DNA from: Achatina immaculata
Taxonomy: Eukaryota; Mollusca; Gastropoda; Stylommatophora; Achatinidae
Assembly (NCBI GenBank): GCA_009760885.1
Contig: CM019713.1
Location: 80,289,086-80,353,085 of the forward strand
Length of the DNA: 64,000 nt
Reading direction: 5' to 3'
The notes under the pieces are model-generated. The model did not search any database and had not been told where the DNA came from. It worked only from the letters and a program-made list of their open reading frames with translations. Shown piece by piece: positions 46,426 to 56,349 of the stretch. The position numbers were made by a program, and so were the translations under genes. How positions within the stretch are numbered: the stretch's first letter is position 1; every line of letters begins with the position of its first letter.

Positions 46426-49400
46426 AAAGTGGAGGAGTGGCTGCAACACGATGGCCTACGTGTTGCCCACTTAAATGTTTATCACTTGTTAGGAAAACTC
46501 CATGAGTTTACACACATACATCAACAACATTTTCATATTTTTAATTTCTCTGAAAGCAGATTACATAAAAACATCACTGACAATCATATACGAACAGATG
46601 GTTTTAATTTGATCAGGCGCGACCCAACTATGTAGCTAGAGACAGATTTAGTCGTTTACATTTCTAACACAATTAAATTTTGTAGACGAGAATACTGGAA
46701 ACATCAGAGGTTGAATGTATTATGTAAGAAATCACAATATCAAATCTTAGTCCAATTCTAATTAGTTTTATATACCGAAATACATATGCTTCAGCCAAGT
46801 GGTATGATCACTTTGCGACCGTGATCTTCTTCTTCTTCTTCGTTCGCTTCTACCACCAAAACCGCACTGTGATCCTACTGAATTTACGCCTGTGGTCCTC
46901 GTTAGGTCCCGTGGTCTCCTGTGTGGTCCCCGAAAGGACCACACGAGATTCACGAGAGGACCACATGGGGTTCAGAGTATCACAGGGCTTTAGCCTGTAT
47001 TCTTGGTGGGTCTCAGAAGCGGGATTGCGTGACACCGTGGTTTTCATTGCACCAGTTTAGTCTAGGGTTGGACTTTCTCACCGGAAGACCTCGACGTGTT
47101 TAGGATATCAGTGCATCCCCGTAGCCCACCCAGGCCAGAGTTGGACCTTCTCACCGGAAAACCTCGACGTGTTTTGAGATACCCGTGTATCACCGCCGGG
47201 TGAGAGGTGGTTGCCCATCCAGTCCAGAGTCGGACTTTCTCACCGGAAAACCTCAGCGTGATTAGGATACGCAAACATCCCCGCCGGGTGAGAGGTGGTT
47301 GCCTATCTAGACTGCCCTGGTCCAGTGTCTCCGACTTCAGCATTTTGCGGTCGTGGCCGCTACCCTTCCTAGTTGTGACCAGGATGGCGCTTTTGTCCAG
47401 GAGGACGGATCCTCGCCTCTAGTGACTTCCACCCCTGGGTTGAGCCGGTTTAGGCATATTATCCCAGTATGGGCGTGTTTGGGACGTGACCGACCTCTAG
47501 AGCAGAGGTACTGTGACATGCATAGCCTTCAAGATTCACCCCTGGTGTGAGCCAGTTTAGGCAAAATTCACCAGTATGGGTGTATATCAGGCGTGACCGA
47601 CCTCTAGAGCGGAGGTGACATGACATGTCTAGCCATCAGGTTCCACCCCTGGTGTGTGCCGGTTTAGGCATATTTCACCAGTGTAGGTGTATTTCGGACG
47701 TGGCTGGCCTCTAGAGCAGAGGTGCCGTGGTATGTATAGCTCTCGTAGCGATACTACTGGACATACCGATTAAACTTCACTTTATCCTTTCCACCACCTT
47801 TCCCATCGGCACCGCACAGCAACCTTTATTTCTTTTCCGCTTCGCTCCACGTGCGGCATTTGAAGAGTCTCGCCAGCAGTGTCTTAACCTCTGGGACAAG
47901 TCGGTTCATGCATTTCACCCGATATGACTGCACTCAGGACGTGGCCGACCTCCAGACCAGAGGTGCCGTGATTTCACTGTTTGCTTCGCTTTATCCTTTT
48001 CTGCAGTGATGCTGCGCGGCAACCTCATCTGCACCTTTCTTCATTGGCCGGGAGGAGCACTGCTCCACGCACGGCAACTGAAAAATCTCGCCAACAGCAT
48101 GCGACCGTGATAAATTCAAGGACATAATCATTCTAGGCGACTTCAATATAGATCTTAATCAGCCAAATCCTACATGGAAGAACATTTTAACATCCTACAA
48201 TTTCTCCCAAATTCCTAACAAACCTACTAGAGTAACTGAATCATCATCAACACCAATAGATCATATTTATGTAGCTGATCCAGGAAACATTACTGAATGT
48301 ACTGTCCCTCATGTGTCGCTGAGTGATCACTACCCGGTCTGCTGTACGTGGCCACATAAGAGTTATAAAATGCCTAAACACAAACATACCATCATCAAAT
48401 ATAGAAACTTTAAAAACTTTAACTTGGAATTATTTTTAACTGATCTAAAATCTTCGCCTCTTACGTAAGTTTTCCAGTTAACAAATCCAGATGAGGCTAT
48501 CGAATAATGGATTGAGATATTTCGAAATATTTTTGACAAGCATGTCCCCATCAAAGAAATGAGAGTAAAACACGTAACAAAATCCCTGTGGATAACTCCC
48601 GATATATTGCAAATCATGAGGAAACGGGATGAAGCTCACAAAAGCAGAAATTTCAGTAGCTATCGTTCACTCAGGAATAAGGTGCAGTATTTAATTAGAC
48701 AGGAAAAGAAAAATTACTTCAGAAATTTGGTGAAAGACAAAACTGATAGTACATCTCCGTTTGGAAAGCTATTAATTCTCTTGTAAATAAAAGGAAGCAA
48801 TCTGACCCACAAACACTTAATGGTGAACATACTTGCACTAACTTCAGTGAACATTTTGAGGAAGAAATTATTATTCTAAAATTCATTATCGACCCCTAAT
48901 TGCGACCTGAGTGTGTTGAAAACTAACAGTGAATATAAATATGTAAAGCAAAAACTAAATATTCCTCTCCTCACAGTCTGTGAGGTTTATAACTACATCC
49001 GGTCCTTAAAGAACACAAACTCAGCAGGATGTGATGACATTAGTAACGAGATACTACGCTACGCTGCACCAGTTATCACAGACACGCTAACATACTTATA
49101 CAATTTGTGCATTGACAAACATTATTTCCCTGACGCTTTTCAACTTGGCAAAGTTTTTCCTCTTTTTAAATCTGGACAGACTAGTGACCTCTCTAACCAT
49201 AGACCCATATCCATTCTGTCATCAGTCTAAACCTCTTGAAAAGCATATACAAAAGTCAACAATGGTCCACATGCAAGAAAACAATCTACTAATAGGCAGT
49301 CAGTCAGGTTTTAGACGAAATTACTCCTACCACGCAGAATTAACTACAATGACAGAAAGCTGGCTGTCTATTATAAATGATGAAAAGTTGTGTGGTGCTG

Positions 49401-49960
49401 TCTTTGTTGATTTCAAGAAAGCCTTCGATAAGACTGATCATGAAACTCGTGCAAAAAAGCTGGAAGGTTATAGATTATACCCTTACCTAACAAAATTTAT
49501 TACATCTTTTCTCTCAGGTAGAAAACAAGTACATATCACATATACAAACACACATAGAATACTGTTCCACAATCTGGGATGGATGCTCAGTCTCAAACAC
49601 AAAAAGCCTCCACTCACTTCACAAGCGAGCATTACATCTGATTTGTGACAAACACCCAGTAGAGACTGTAGATCAACACAAACAACTCAAAATTCTACCC
49701 CTCAAAAAATAGAGTCATTTTTAACAAAGTTAAGTTTGTTCACAGAATTCTGTCACACAATGATCCGCCTTACTTGTGGTCACTGTTTACGTATAACTCT
49801 AAACATAGCCAGCGTTAAAAAAAACTGTCTTCTTCCTAAACCCAGGATTGATCTGTACAAGAAAAGCCTTGCATATTCTGCAGTACAGCTCTGGAACACC
49901 CTCCCCTACCATTTAAATTCCATTGGTAATATCATCCTTTAACTAAAACCTGTTTCATTA
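46426..49960 (+). mobile_element. CR1/Jockey-like LINE G, copy 2, split by a 1.27 kb insertion
   Basis: The endonuclease starts GLRVAHLNVYHLLGKLHEF and FNFSESRLHKNITD (46440-46600) and resumes after the insertion as IIILGDFNIDLNQ, STPIDHIYVAD and VSLSDHYPV (48120-48350), giving the E, GDFN and SDH catalytic landmarks. Reverse transcriptase pieces are SLKNTNSAGCDDISNEILRY, SNHRPISILSSV, GSQSGFRRNYSYHAELTTM and AVFVDFKKAFDKTDH (49400). Directly after FLSGRKQVHI the frame jumps to C-terminal sequence, so the motif B and YADD region is deleted. The end has SLAYSAVQLWNTLPYHL, typical of the CR1/Jockey group. Multiple frameshifts; inactive. Confidence 0.88.
46826..48099 (-). mobile_element. GC-rich non-autonomous retroposon with internal repeats, 12-bp target duplication
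   Basis: TGCGACCGTGAT at 46814-46825 recurs at 48100-48111, bracketing 1274 bp inside the G2 endonuclease. The left end on plus is CTTCTTCTTCTTCTTC, read on minus as a GAA tail, so the likely 3' end is at 46826. Inside are three copies of a segment with TTTCTCACCGGAAAACCTC (47060, 47139, 47239) and three close copies of a 107-bp unit beginning CACCCCTGG (47430, 47537, 47644), with a diverged unit near 47885. The 107-bp unit holds an ACCTCT/AGAGGT hairpin. No protein-coding capacity is recognised. It is visibly richer in G+C than the flanks. Confidence 0.88.
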
Positions 49961-50373
49961 TTAACTTGCATGTAATTATATGCCTCCATAGAATAATCAT
50001 CACTCTCTCAACTCATGACTCGCCAACTATCGAGTACTAAAATGACACAGTTCGAAAAGTAACTTGTTAGATATTGTTAGATATTATTTTAATGTTTGTT
50101 AAAAACACATTTGTTAGAAGATCTGTATTTACAATGTATTTTTGTTTATGTATATTTCTGTGTGTGTATGTGTGGTTGAGACCTATTTTATTAGGTTAAT
50201 TACATCTTCTCTTTTACTTTGAATGTAATAGTTAAATCTTACAGTCTTTTCATATGTTTGTATATTTGTATTAAATTGAGTGTGTGGGAAGAATGAAAGA
50301 TGGAGTGAGGAAGGGCAGAATGTAAGACGGGCTTGCGTGTCCAATTCTTTACACTTTAAAAATAATGATTATT
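49961..50373. other. Probable 3' untranslated sequence of LINE G2; no gene
   Basis: T-rich and TG-rich sequence following the G2 C-terminus, up to the 32-bp array. Confidence 0.4.
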
Positions 50374-50852
50374 CATTGTCACTTGTTCACGTTACATTCT
50401 CCTCACAATGTCATTTGTTTATGTTACAGTTTGCTCACATTGTCATTTGTTCACGTTACATTCTTTTCACATTGTCATCTGTTCACGTTACATTCTCCAC
50501 ACAATGTCACTTATTCATCTTACAATCTCCTCACAATGTCACCTATTCATGTTACATTCTCCTAACAATGTCATTTTTTCACGTTACATCCTCCTCACAA
50601 TGTCATTTGTTCACGTTACATTCTCCTCATAATGTCATTTCTTCATGTTACATTTTCCTCACATTGTCATTTGTTCACGTTACATTCTGCTCACAATGTC
50701 ATTTGTTCACGTTACATTCTCCTCACATTCTCACTTGTTCACGTTACAGTCTCCTCACAATGTGATTTGTTGACATTACATTATCCTCATAATGTCGTTT
50801 GTTCACGTTACATTCTCCTCACAATTTCACTTGTTCACCTTATATTCTCCTC
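50374..50852. repeat. 32-bp minisatellite, about 15 copies
   Basis: The unit is TCACAATGTCATTTGTTCAC plus GTTACATTCTCC with variants. Because 32 is not a multiple of 3, all three frames stay open over long distances (50280-51066), which is a repeat effect. Confidence 0.96.
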
Positions 50853-51388
50853 AAGTAATCTTCTTTCAAGTGTTGATTACTTTGGCTTGTGTTCAGAAAT
50901 ATATGTTCATGACAATGTCCTTCATCACCACCAGAACATCAATATAAAACCCAAATATACTCTACTTTTGAAAGGGACCGATATTACAAAGTTACATTTT
51001 AAAAGTGAGCGGAATTCACAAATGCCTGCAGCAAGAATGAGTAATATATATGAGGAAGACATTTAGCACATGACCGCTTTGATGCTGCAGTTTTCATAAT
51101 GTATTAGTATCATACCATCTAACTTCAATAGAATACGTGACTTAAATTAACTACCATAGTCACGTGATTTAAATTAACTTGCATTTTTTCAGTGATCATT
51201 TTTATATAGGTCGTATGCAGAAAACTATGTACTGTAGAGAGCGAACAAGAACAACAACACAACTCCTTCAGATCATCAGAGGAAGTACCCCCACCATTCA
51301 GATAGGCCTTATTAAACTCCTGACACTCTGAAGGGGGCGGTCCCCTTCTGAGTCATGACTCCCAGAGGTCTTATGAGTTGCTTTTTTT
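50853..51388. other. No gene seen; possible body of a SINE near 51240-51388
   Basis: Unassigned sequence. The part adjoining the tRNA-like segment (51240-51388) may be its SINE body, in minus orientation. Confidence 0.35.
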
Positions 51389-51470
51389 GGTCACGGGATT
51401 GAACCCGTGATCTTCAAGTTGACAGTGAACTTTGAAGTGTATTTTCAGCGATTTAGCTACGGAGGACTGG
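51389..51470 (-). mobile_element. tRNA-like segment, probable SINE head
   Basis: On the minus strand CACGGGTTCAATCCCGTG forms a perfect T-arm with a B box (GGTTCAATCCC). Upstream TTCAAAGTT and AACTTGAA can pair as an anticodon-like stem, preceded by GTAGCTAAATCGCTG, a weak A-box region. The anticodon loop lacks the U33 equivalent and no acceptor stem pairs, so it is not a functional tRNA gene. A tRNA-derived SINE is the simplest reading. Confidence 0.6.
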
Positions 51471-51538
51471 TATTGGTTGTAACAAACTAAATTATTTATG
51501 TTCTCAATGCTTATTTTTCGCATACTTCACAGGCGTGT

Positions 51539-51845
51539 GTTTTCCACATGAGGCCTTTTCTGCTGTTTATGAAAGGCTTTCCAATGCCCTTGCTCTTGCT
51601 TGTCCCTTTAAGCCCATTTGCTTACATAGGTCGAATGATGATGTTGCTACGAATTCTCTCGTTTCCACTTCTACAGCTATCACTATTGCCCTGAATCGTA
51701 TTTGATGATGTAAGAATGTAGAAGAGAGTAAGTAGCAGAAATGTCGATCATTATCTCTCCACTCTGGACATCTCCAAATGTGGTTCAGTCTCATCTCTAA
51801 TATCTTCTTCAGCGTACAGTAACTGATTACACCTGTATACATTGA
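51539..51845 (-). mobile_element. Possible LINE C-terminal fragment
   Basis: A minus-strand frame (51842-51567) includes WRCPEWRDNDR and VEVETREFVATSSFDLCKQM followed by GLKGQARARALESL. This recalls a segment (V-E-V-G-x-R-G-F-V-A ... L-G-x-x-G ... A-E-x-A-S) found near the end of some retroelement-encoded proteins. Similarity is from memory of the motif only. Confidence 0.35.
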
Positions 51846-52093
51846 CCGACCATGCTTTTGGTGGTTTCCATTAGTCCTCCATGTTCTGCCACACCAAGTT
51901 TCACACTCAGATATTTCATTCTCGGCAACGGCGATGAGTATGCTAATGTTGGCAGAAAGTTACAGGAGAGATGTTAAAATGTTGGCAACATCTACATATA
52001 TTTGTGTGAGACTGCTGAAGAGAGTAAGCTGACAGAAAGATAAGGGAAAAGATGGTGAGATAATGGTAACATTTACGGATATTTGCGTAAACT
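51846..52093. other. No gene seen
   Basis: Short related stretches (GTTGGCAGAAAGTTACAGGA at 51949 and AGCTGACAGAAAGATAAGG at 52027) suggest a diverged ~75-bp repeat of two units. Confidence 0.4.
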
Positions 52094-52262
52094 AGGAAAA
52101 AAGTAGGAACAGCTATATTACTTAACAACCACAACGTTGTGACGTGAGCCTTAATCATACAAACACATAAAGGACGACGAATTAGAGACAGGAGATAAAA
52201 TATAGATTCACATGAATCCTGTTTTATAAAAAACAAATAAATAAAATGAATAGAACACTTAG
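52094..52262 (-). mobile_element. Repeat family H, partial copy
   Basis: AAAAAAGTAGGAACAGC, TGAGCCTTAATCATACAAAC and TATAGATTCACATGAATCCT match the H insertion at 23750-23885. The rest of H is absent. Confidence 0.8.
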
Positions 52263-52478
52263 CTTGAGAGAATATGTATCTTTTCCGACGTTCGTTCGGA
52301 AATGCGGCCTTTCAAAATGTGCTCGTTCAGAAATGTACAGAAATGCGCATGGGTCACGCTTTTTTTTCGCATGCTGAGCATTTACGTTTTCAAGCAACAG
52401 TAGAGAAAGCGAATAGTGCGTCATGTGCTGCATGCTGTGGAACAAAAGCTTGTCGCCGAGATCAACATTAAAATCAGT

Positions 52479-52660
52479 CAATCAGTTACTTGCATGTCCC
52501 TTGCAGAACTTTGCCTTCCTAACAACTCTTCTGTAGGCCTCTCTGTTGTAAGCATGATGCCTTGCTGCTGATGCATCCATTTGCAGATTATCATCGATGT
52601 CTTGCTACCATTCTTCGCCTTGGTCTTCGTCTTCAAGATCGACACCAAGATAGCGATTAA
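52479..52660 (-). mobile_element. LINE family D, 3'-end fragment
   Basis: The reverse complement matches the end of D1 (35110-35266), including GAGAGGCCTACAG and GGCAAAGTTCTGCAAGGGAC, and ends in a GATT/GACT tail. The left breakpoint of the 4.95 kb duplication (52567) lies in it. Confidence 0.85.
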
Positions 52661-52756
52661 TTTTATGCATGCTGCATGGAGAAGCTTCAGCCAGTCAAAG
52701 ATTAAAGTTGTTTTATCCCAGTTAAGCAACTTGTTATCTCTCTCTCTCTCTGAACC

Positions 52757-55735
52757 TTAAGTGCCCAGGGCACATGGGGCTTCCGCAAGGGTTTTCCACA
52801 AATGCCTGTCCTTCGCCTTTTTTTCTGCTCTTGCCCAGGTGAGCCCTCTATTGCTCAACATCCTTTCTGTTGTTCTTCTCCATGTCTCTTTTGGTCTACC
52901 CTTACTTCTGCTCCCCTGTGGTGTCCATCTTAGTGCTATTTTTGGTAGTGAGTTGTCAGTCATTCGGAGCACATGTCCCAACCATCGCCAGCGTCTTTCC
53001 TCAATAATTGTTGTCAGTGGTTTCATCTGCATTTCTGCTAATAAGATGTTATTTCTTATAGTGTTTGGCCAAAATATTTTTCTAATTCTTCGTAAACATT
53101 TAGTCTGGAAAGAATTCAACTTGTTTTCTATGGTTTTGGTGATTTTCCAGCATTCGCTTCCATAGAGTAGTACACTTAGAACATTACTCTTAAATATCCT
53201 GATTTTCATATTTATGCTTAGTTTTTTGGATTTCCATATATTCTGCAGCATTGCAAAAGCCTGGTTTGCTCTAGTAAGTCTGCTGTTGATGTCCTCTGTG
53301 CTGTCTCCATTTTCTACTACTCTGCTGCCAAGGTATACAAATTCGTTGACCTCCTCCACTAACTTGTTATCTACTCTGAGTACATTTCTGTTGTTCACAT
53401 TTTGCTTCATTAACTTTGTCTTTCCTACGTTGATCTTTAGTCCTATGTTGTGTGCATTCTGAGTTAGCTTGTTTATTTTATCTTGCATATCTTTGTGACT
53501 GCTTGATTGTAGACAAATGTCGTCCGCAAAGTCAAGGTCCTCCAGCACTGTGTCAAGGGTCCATTGTAATCCTCTGCGTCTGTCTGATGTTGCCTCCTTC
53601 ATTAACCAGTCTACTGCCAAGATAAATAATGTTGGTGATAGTACACATCCCTGTTTCACTCCTGTTTGTACCCTAAAGCTGCTGGAGGTATGTTCTCCAC
53701 AGATAACTTTGCACTGAAAACCCTCGTATAGGGCTTTGATTACATTAACTATTTTATGGGGGAGGCCGTGCCATCTTAGGATTTTCCACAGTGCATCTCT
53801 GTTGACACTGTCAAAGGCTTTCTCAAAATCTATGAATAATGCATATGTTGTGCTATGCCACTCATTTGCCTGTTCTAATATTTGTCTAAGTACAAATATG
53901 TGGTCTATGCATGATCTTCCTTTCCTAAATCCTGCCTGCTCTTTCCGAAGTTTTTCCTCAAGTGTTGGTACAATTCTGTTGATGATTATTCTGCAAAATA
54001 CTTTACTGGTGAGAGGCAGTAGGGTAATGCCTCTCCAGTTCCCGCAATCTCTGAGGTCACCCTTCTTTGGTAATTTTACTATAAGACCAGTTTTCCACTC
54101 CTCTGGGGCTTTTTGTAAATCCCAAATTTGTTGTAATATCCGGCAAAGTTGTTTTGGTGTTTCTGTTTCTTCTGCTTTCAACATCTCCGCAGTCACTTCA
54201 TCTTCACCTGGTGCCCTGTCTGATTTTAGCTCCTTTATCGCCTCCTTTACTTCATTTATTGTTATTGGTCCTGTATTGATGTTTAGTTCCGTTTTTGCTT
54301 CAGGTATGTCTATTGTTTGTGGTGCTTGTGTTCTGTTTAGTAGGGTGTTAAAGTGTTCCCTCCATCTTTCAATTTTTTCTCTTTCTCCACTGACCAGTTG
54401 TCCATTTTGTGTTCTTACTGCACTTTCACATCTTGTGTTGAAGTTACCTGTCATCTGCTTTGTGATTTTATATATGGTTTTCATGTCATTTGTATATGCT
54501 GCTTTCTTTGCTGTTTCTGCTAAGTTGTCATAATATTGACGTTTATCTTGACGGCATGATTCCTTCACTTCTTTGTCTTTTTGTGCATAATTACTTAAAA
54601 CTCGTTCTTTAAGCCGTTGTGATTTGGTGTTCAGTAATTTTTTCTTGATTTCTTTTCTTTGCTCTATCTTTTCCCATGTGGTCTCGCTTATCCATTCCTC
54701 TTTTCTCCTTTTCCGATATCCCAGCACCTCTTTTGCTGTTTCCTGTAGTGTTTTATTGAACTCTAATATGGACATTTCTGCTTCGTCTTGTAGGACACTG
54801 AAGCGGTTCTTAAGTACTACTGAGAATTCATTTCTTGTTTGCTGGTCTATCAGTTTGCTTGTATCAAAATGTATCTTTCTGTGTTCTCCGATTTTGGCTT
54901 TCCTAAATTTTAGTTTTATTTTTGCTACCAGAAGGTTGTGATCACTTCCTACATCTGCTCCTTTCCTTGCTCGTACATCTTGTAGTGACCGTTTCCACTT
55001 GTTGTTTATTAGTATGTGATCGATTTGGTTTTCTGTGGTTTTATCTGGTGACCTCCAAGTCACCTTATGGATGTTTTTGTGTTGGAAAATTGTCCCTCCG
55101 ATGGTCATCATGTTTTCTTCACAGAAACTGCACAGTCTTTCTCCATTTTCATTTATTTCTCCAATTCCTTCTCTTCCCATGATTCTTCTTCTATCTTCAT
55201 TTCCGTCACCTACTTTTGCATTGAAGTCGCCCAAGATGAGTAGCATATCATGCTTGGGTATTGTTTCTACTGTTGCTTGGAGGCTGTTGTAAAAATCTTC
55301 TTTTAATTCCTCTTCAGCTGCTTCTGTTGGTGCATAACAAACTATAATAGACAGCTTCGTGAATCTTGAGTTGAACTGTGCATATAATAATCTCTCATTT
55401 ATTGGGGTCCATTTCAGCAATGCTCTTGATGCTTCTTTTGTTATAATCAATGCTACTCCTCCTTCATGAAGATCTTCTTTACCTGACCATATTATTGTAT
55501 CTTCTGTGTGCTGTGTTGTTAATTTCCTTCTGCCTTGTCCTGTCCATCTTGCTTCTTGTATTCCTAGTATGTCTAGTTTGTATCTGTGCATTTCCTTGAT
55601 GGTTTGTGCTAGTTTTCCAGTCTGGTTTAGTGTTCTTACATTCCAGCTGCATATTTGCATCTTATGTTTAGGTTCCAGGAGGTCTGCAGTCGGGCTGGGG
55701 ACTTCCAGTGGCTGGCTTTCATCCACAACCTTCAT
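52757..55735 (-). CDS. LINE A polyprotein: apurinic-type endonuclease plus reverse transcriptase
   Basis: Intact frame of 992 residues. The endonuclease (about 26-280) shows CSWNVRTL (29-36), QEARWTG with Glu61, GDFNAKVG (169-176), QIDHILI (237-243) and SDH at 264-266, the expected catalytic set. The reverse transcriptase (about 535-790) shows KLPKKGDLRDCGNWRGITLL, QAGFRKGRSCIDHI, LFIDFEKAFD with Asp636 (motif A), GVKQGCVLSP (motif B) and FADD at 736-739 (motif C). The C-terminal part has WRWLGHVLRM and a basic SKGRPKETWRR segment. RTE-type proteins nick target DNA and copy element RNA onto the 3' end. There is no RNase H or gag-like ORF. The frame continues upstream without a Met to a stop near 55864, so the start at 55735 is the first Met. 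All key residues are present, so it may be or have recently been active. Confidence 0.93.
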   Translation of the reverse strand: MKVVDESQPLEVPSPTADLLEPKHKMQICSWNVRTLNQTGKLAQTIKEMHRYKLDILGIQEARWTGQGRRKLTTQHTEDTIIWSGKEDLHEGGVALIITKEASRALLKWTPINERLLYAQFNSRFTKLSIIVCYAPTEAAEEELKEDFYNSLQATVETIPKHDMLLILGDFNAKVGDGNEDRRRIMGREGIGEINENGERLCSFCEENMMTIGGTIFQHKNIHKVTWRSPDKTTENQIDHILINNKWKRSLQDVRARKGADVGSDHNLLVAKIKLKFRKAKIGEHRKIHFDTSKLIDQQTRNEFSVVLKNRFSVLQDEAEMSILEFNKTLQETAKEVLGYRKRRKEEWISETTWEKIEQRKEIKKKLLNTKSQRLKERVLSNYAQKDKEVKESCRQDKRQYYDNLAETAKKAAYTNDMKTIYKITKQMTGNFNTRCESAVRTQNGQLVSGEREKIERWREHFNTLLNRTQAPQTIDIPEAKTELNINTGPITINEVKEAIKELKSDRAPGEDEVTAEMLKAEETETPKQLCRILQQIWDLQKAPEEWKTGLIVKLPKKGDLRDCGNWRGITLLPLTSKVFCRIIINRIVPTLEEKLRKEQAGFRKGRSCIDHIFVLRQILEQANEWHSTTYALFIDFEKAFDSVNRDALWKILRWHGLPHKIVNVIKALYEGFQCKVICGEHTSSSFRVQTGVKQGCVLSPTLFILAVDWLMKEATSDRRRGLQWTLDTVLEDLDFADDICLQSSSHKDMQDKINKLTQNAHNIGLKINVGKTKLMKQNVNNRNVLRVDNKLVEEVNEFVYLGSRVVENGDSTEDINSRLTRANQAFAMLQNIWKSKKLSINMKIRIFKSNVLSVLLYGSECWKITKTIENKLNSFQTKCLRRIRKIFWPNTIRNNILLAEMQMKPLTTIIEERRWRWLGHVLRMTDNSLPKIALRWTPQGSRSKGRPKETWRRTTERMLSNRGLTWARAEKKAKDRHLWKTLAEAPCALGT

Positions 55736-55816
55736 GGGCTCAGTTTCCTGATACGCATTTCTCCTTCCACCTGCATTTGCGTTTTCCCTTGCTTCCGTTT
55801 CTGTAGCAGTCTGATA

Positions 55817-55861
55817 GTTTTTTTTACCAGATAGGGTTGCTGGCCCTATGCTGAACCCTCC
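55817..55861 (-). promoter_or_regulatory. Conserved 5' hairpin block of LINE A
   Basis: The minus strand reads GAGGGTTCAGC, then ATAGGGCCAGCAACCCTAT (hairpin with 6-bp stem, loop CCAGCAA), then CTGGTAAAAA. Element B has the same arrangement at 25462-25505 with a compensated base pair in the stem. It lies in the 5' region before the ORF. Confidence 0.6.
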
Positions 55862-56169
55862 TTAGTCGCCTTTTACGATCATGCATGGTAGGGTACAGTG
55901 GTCCTATTCTTTGCAGATCCCGGGTACCACACTTGTTATGGACCCTGCTTAATGTCAACTTCGCTTAAAGTCAATATATTTTGACGATCCCGACAAATAA
56001 TATATCACTTCACAATATCTTTTTTTCTCTCATTACATATTAAAATATTACTTGATTAAAGTCTGTCTCTACAGGCCTCATACTAATTCCTCTTAAAAAT
56101 AGAAAGATCAAAAGAATAAAATACAGTTCGGAATTTGCTGTTAAGTTAATTAAATTCGACTCGAATTTC

Positions 56170-56176
56170 TATAAAA
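56170..56176 (+). promoter_or_regulatory. Candidate TATA box
   Basis: TATAAAA 80 bp upstream of the ATG at 56256; transcription would be expected to start near 56200. Repeated at 61111-61117. Confidence 0.45.
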
Positions 56177-56255
56177 CGTGACGAATTACAACTGTTTTAT
56201 GGGACGCTGTTCACAAGCTCACGTTATACCAGCTAGAAGCTCTACAGAACTAACC

Positions 56256-56349
56256 ATGGCTTCCTTGACCATCCGCTGTTTGATTCCTCTGTTGACCTGT
56301 CTCTTGACTGGCCAAGTCATGACCGACTCAGTGTCTCAGGGCTCAGGAG
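56256..56349 (+). CDS. Candidate first exon encoding a signal peptide
   Basis: The ATG has a good start context (AACCATGG). The 31 codons encode a typical secretory signal: MASLTIR, a hydrophobic core CLIPLLTCLLTG, then the polar QVMTDSVSQGSG. The exon ends GGAG before GTAAGA, a strong splice donor, leaving an intron in phase 1, common for signal-peptide exons of secreted proteins. If not spliced, the frame runs to 56417 and would give a 53-residue secreted peptide ending DTRYSR. A TATA box lies upstream and AATAAA at 57201. No downstream exon was recognised, so the product is unknown. The 37-bp array starts at the donor. It lies on the strand opposite LINE A, 230 bp beyond that element's 5' end. 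An identical exon is at 61197-61290. Confidence 0.5.

Larger units (their letters stand above)
52738..55930 (-). mobile_element. LINE family A (RTE-like), full-length copy, 9-bp target duplication
   Basis: ACTTGTTAT stands at 52729-52737 and 55931-55939, bracketing 3193 bp. The minus-strand element begins GTGGTACCCGGGATCTGC, has a short 5' region with the hairpin at 55831-55849, one long ORF, a stop followed by only GGTTCA, and a GA-repeat tail. Related copies are at 6423, 29463 and in the second duplication unit. Confidence 0.93.

Noticed and set aside
50280..51066. Overlapping frames of 161 and 144 residues with repeated H-V-T-F-S-S-Q-C
   Set aside because: They are the 32-bp minisatellite read in three frames.
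51389..51470. Functional tRNA gene on the minus strand
   Set aside because: A good T-arm but no pairing acceptor stem and an abnormal anticodon loop; a SINE head fits better.
53736..54533. 265-residue plus-strand frame opposite LINE A, and similar long frames at 54624-54941 and 58922-59464
   Set aside because: They are antisense to an intact conserved polyprotein, T-rich and without any family features; shadows of the real frame.
55817..55930. HDV-like self-cleaving ribozyme at the LINE A 5' end
   Set aside because: The region has the TAAGG-type string found in such ribozymes and some complementary stretches, but I could not lay out all helices of the double pseudoknot. A covariance-model search would decide.
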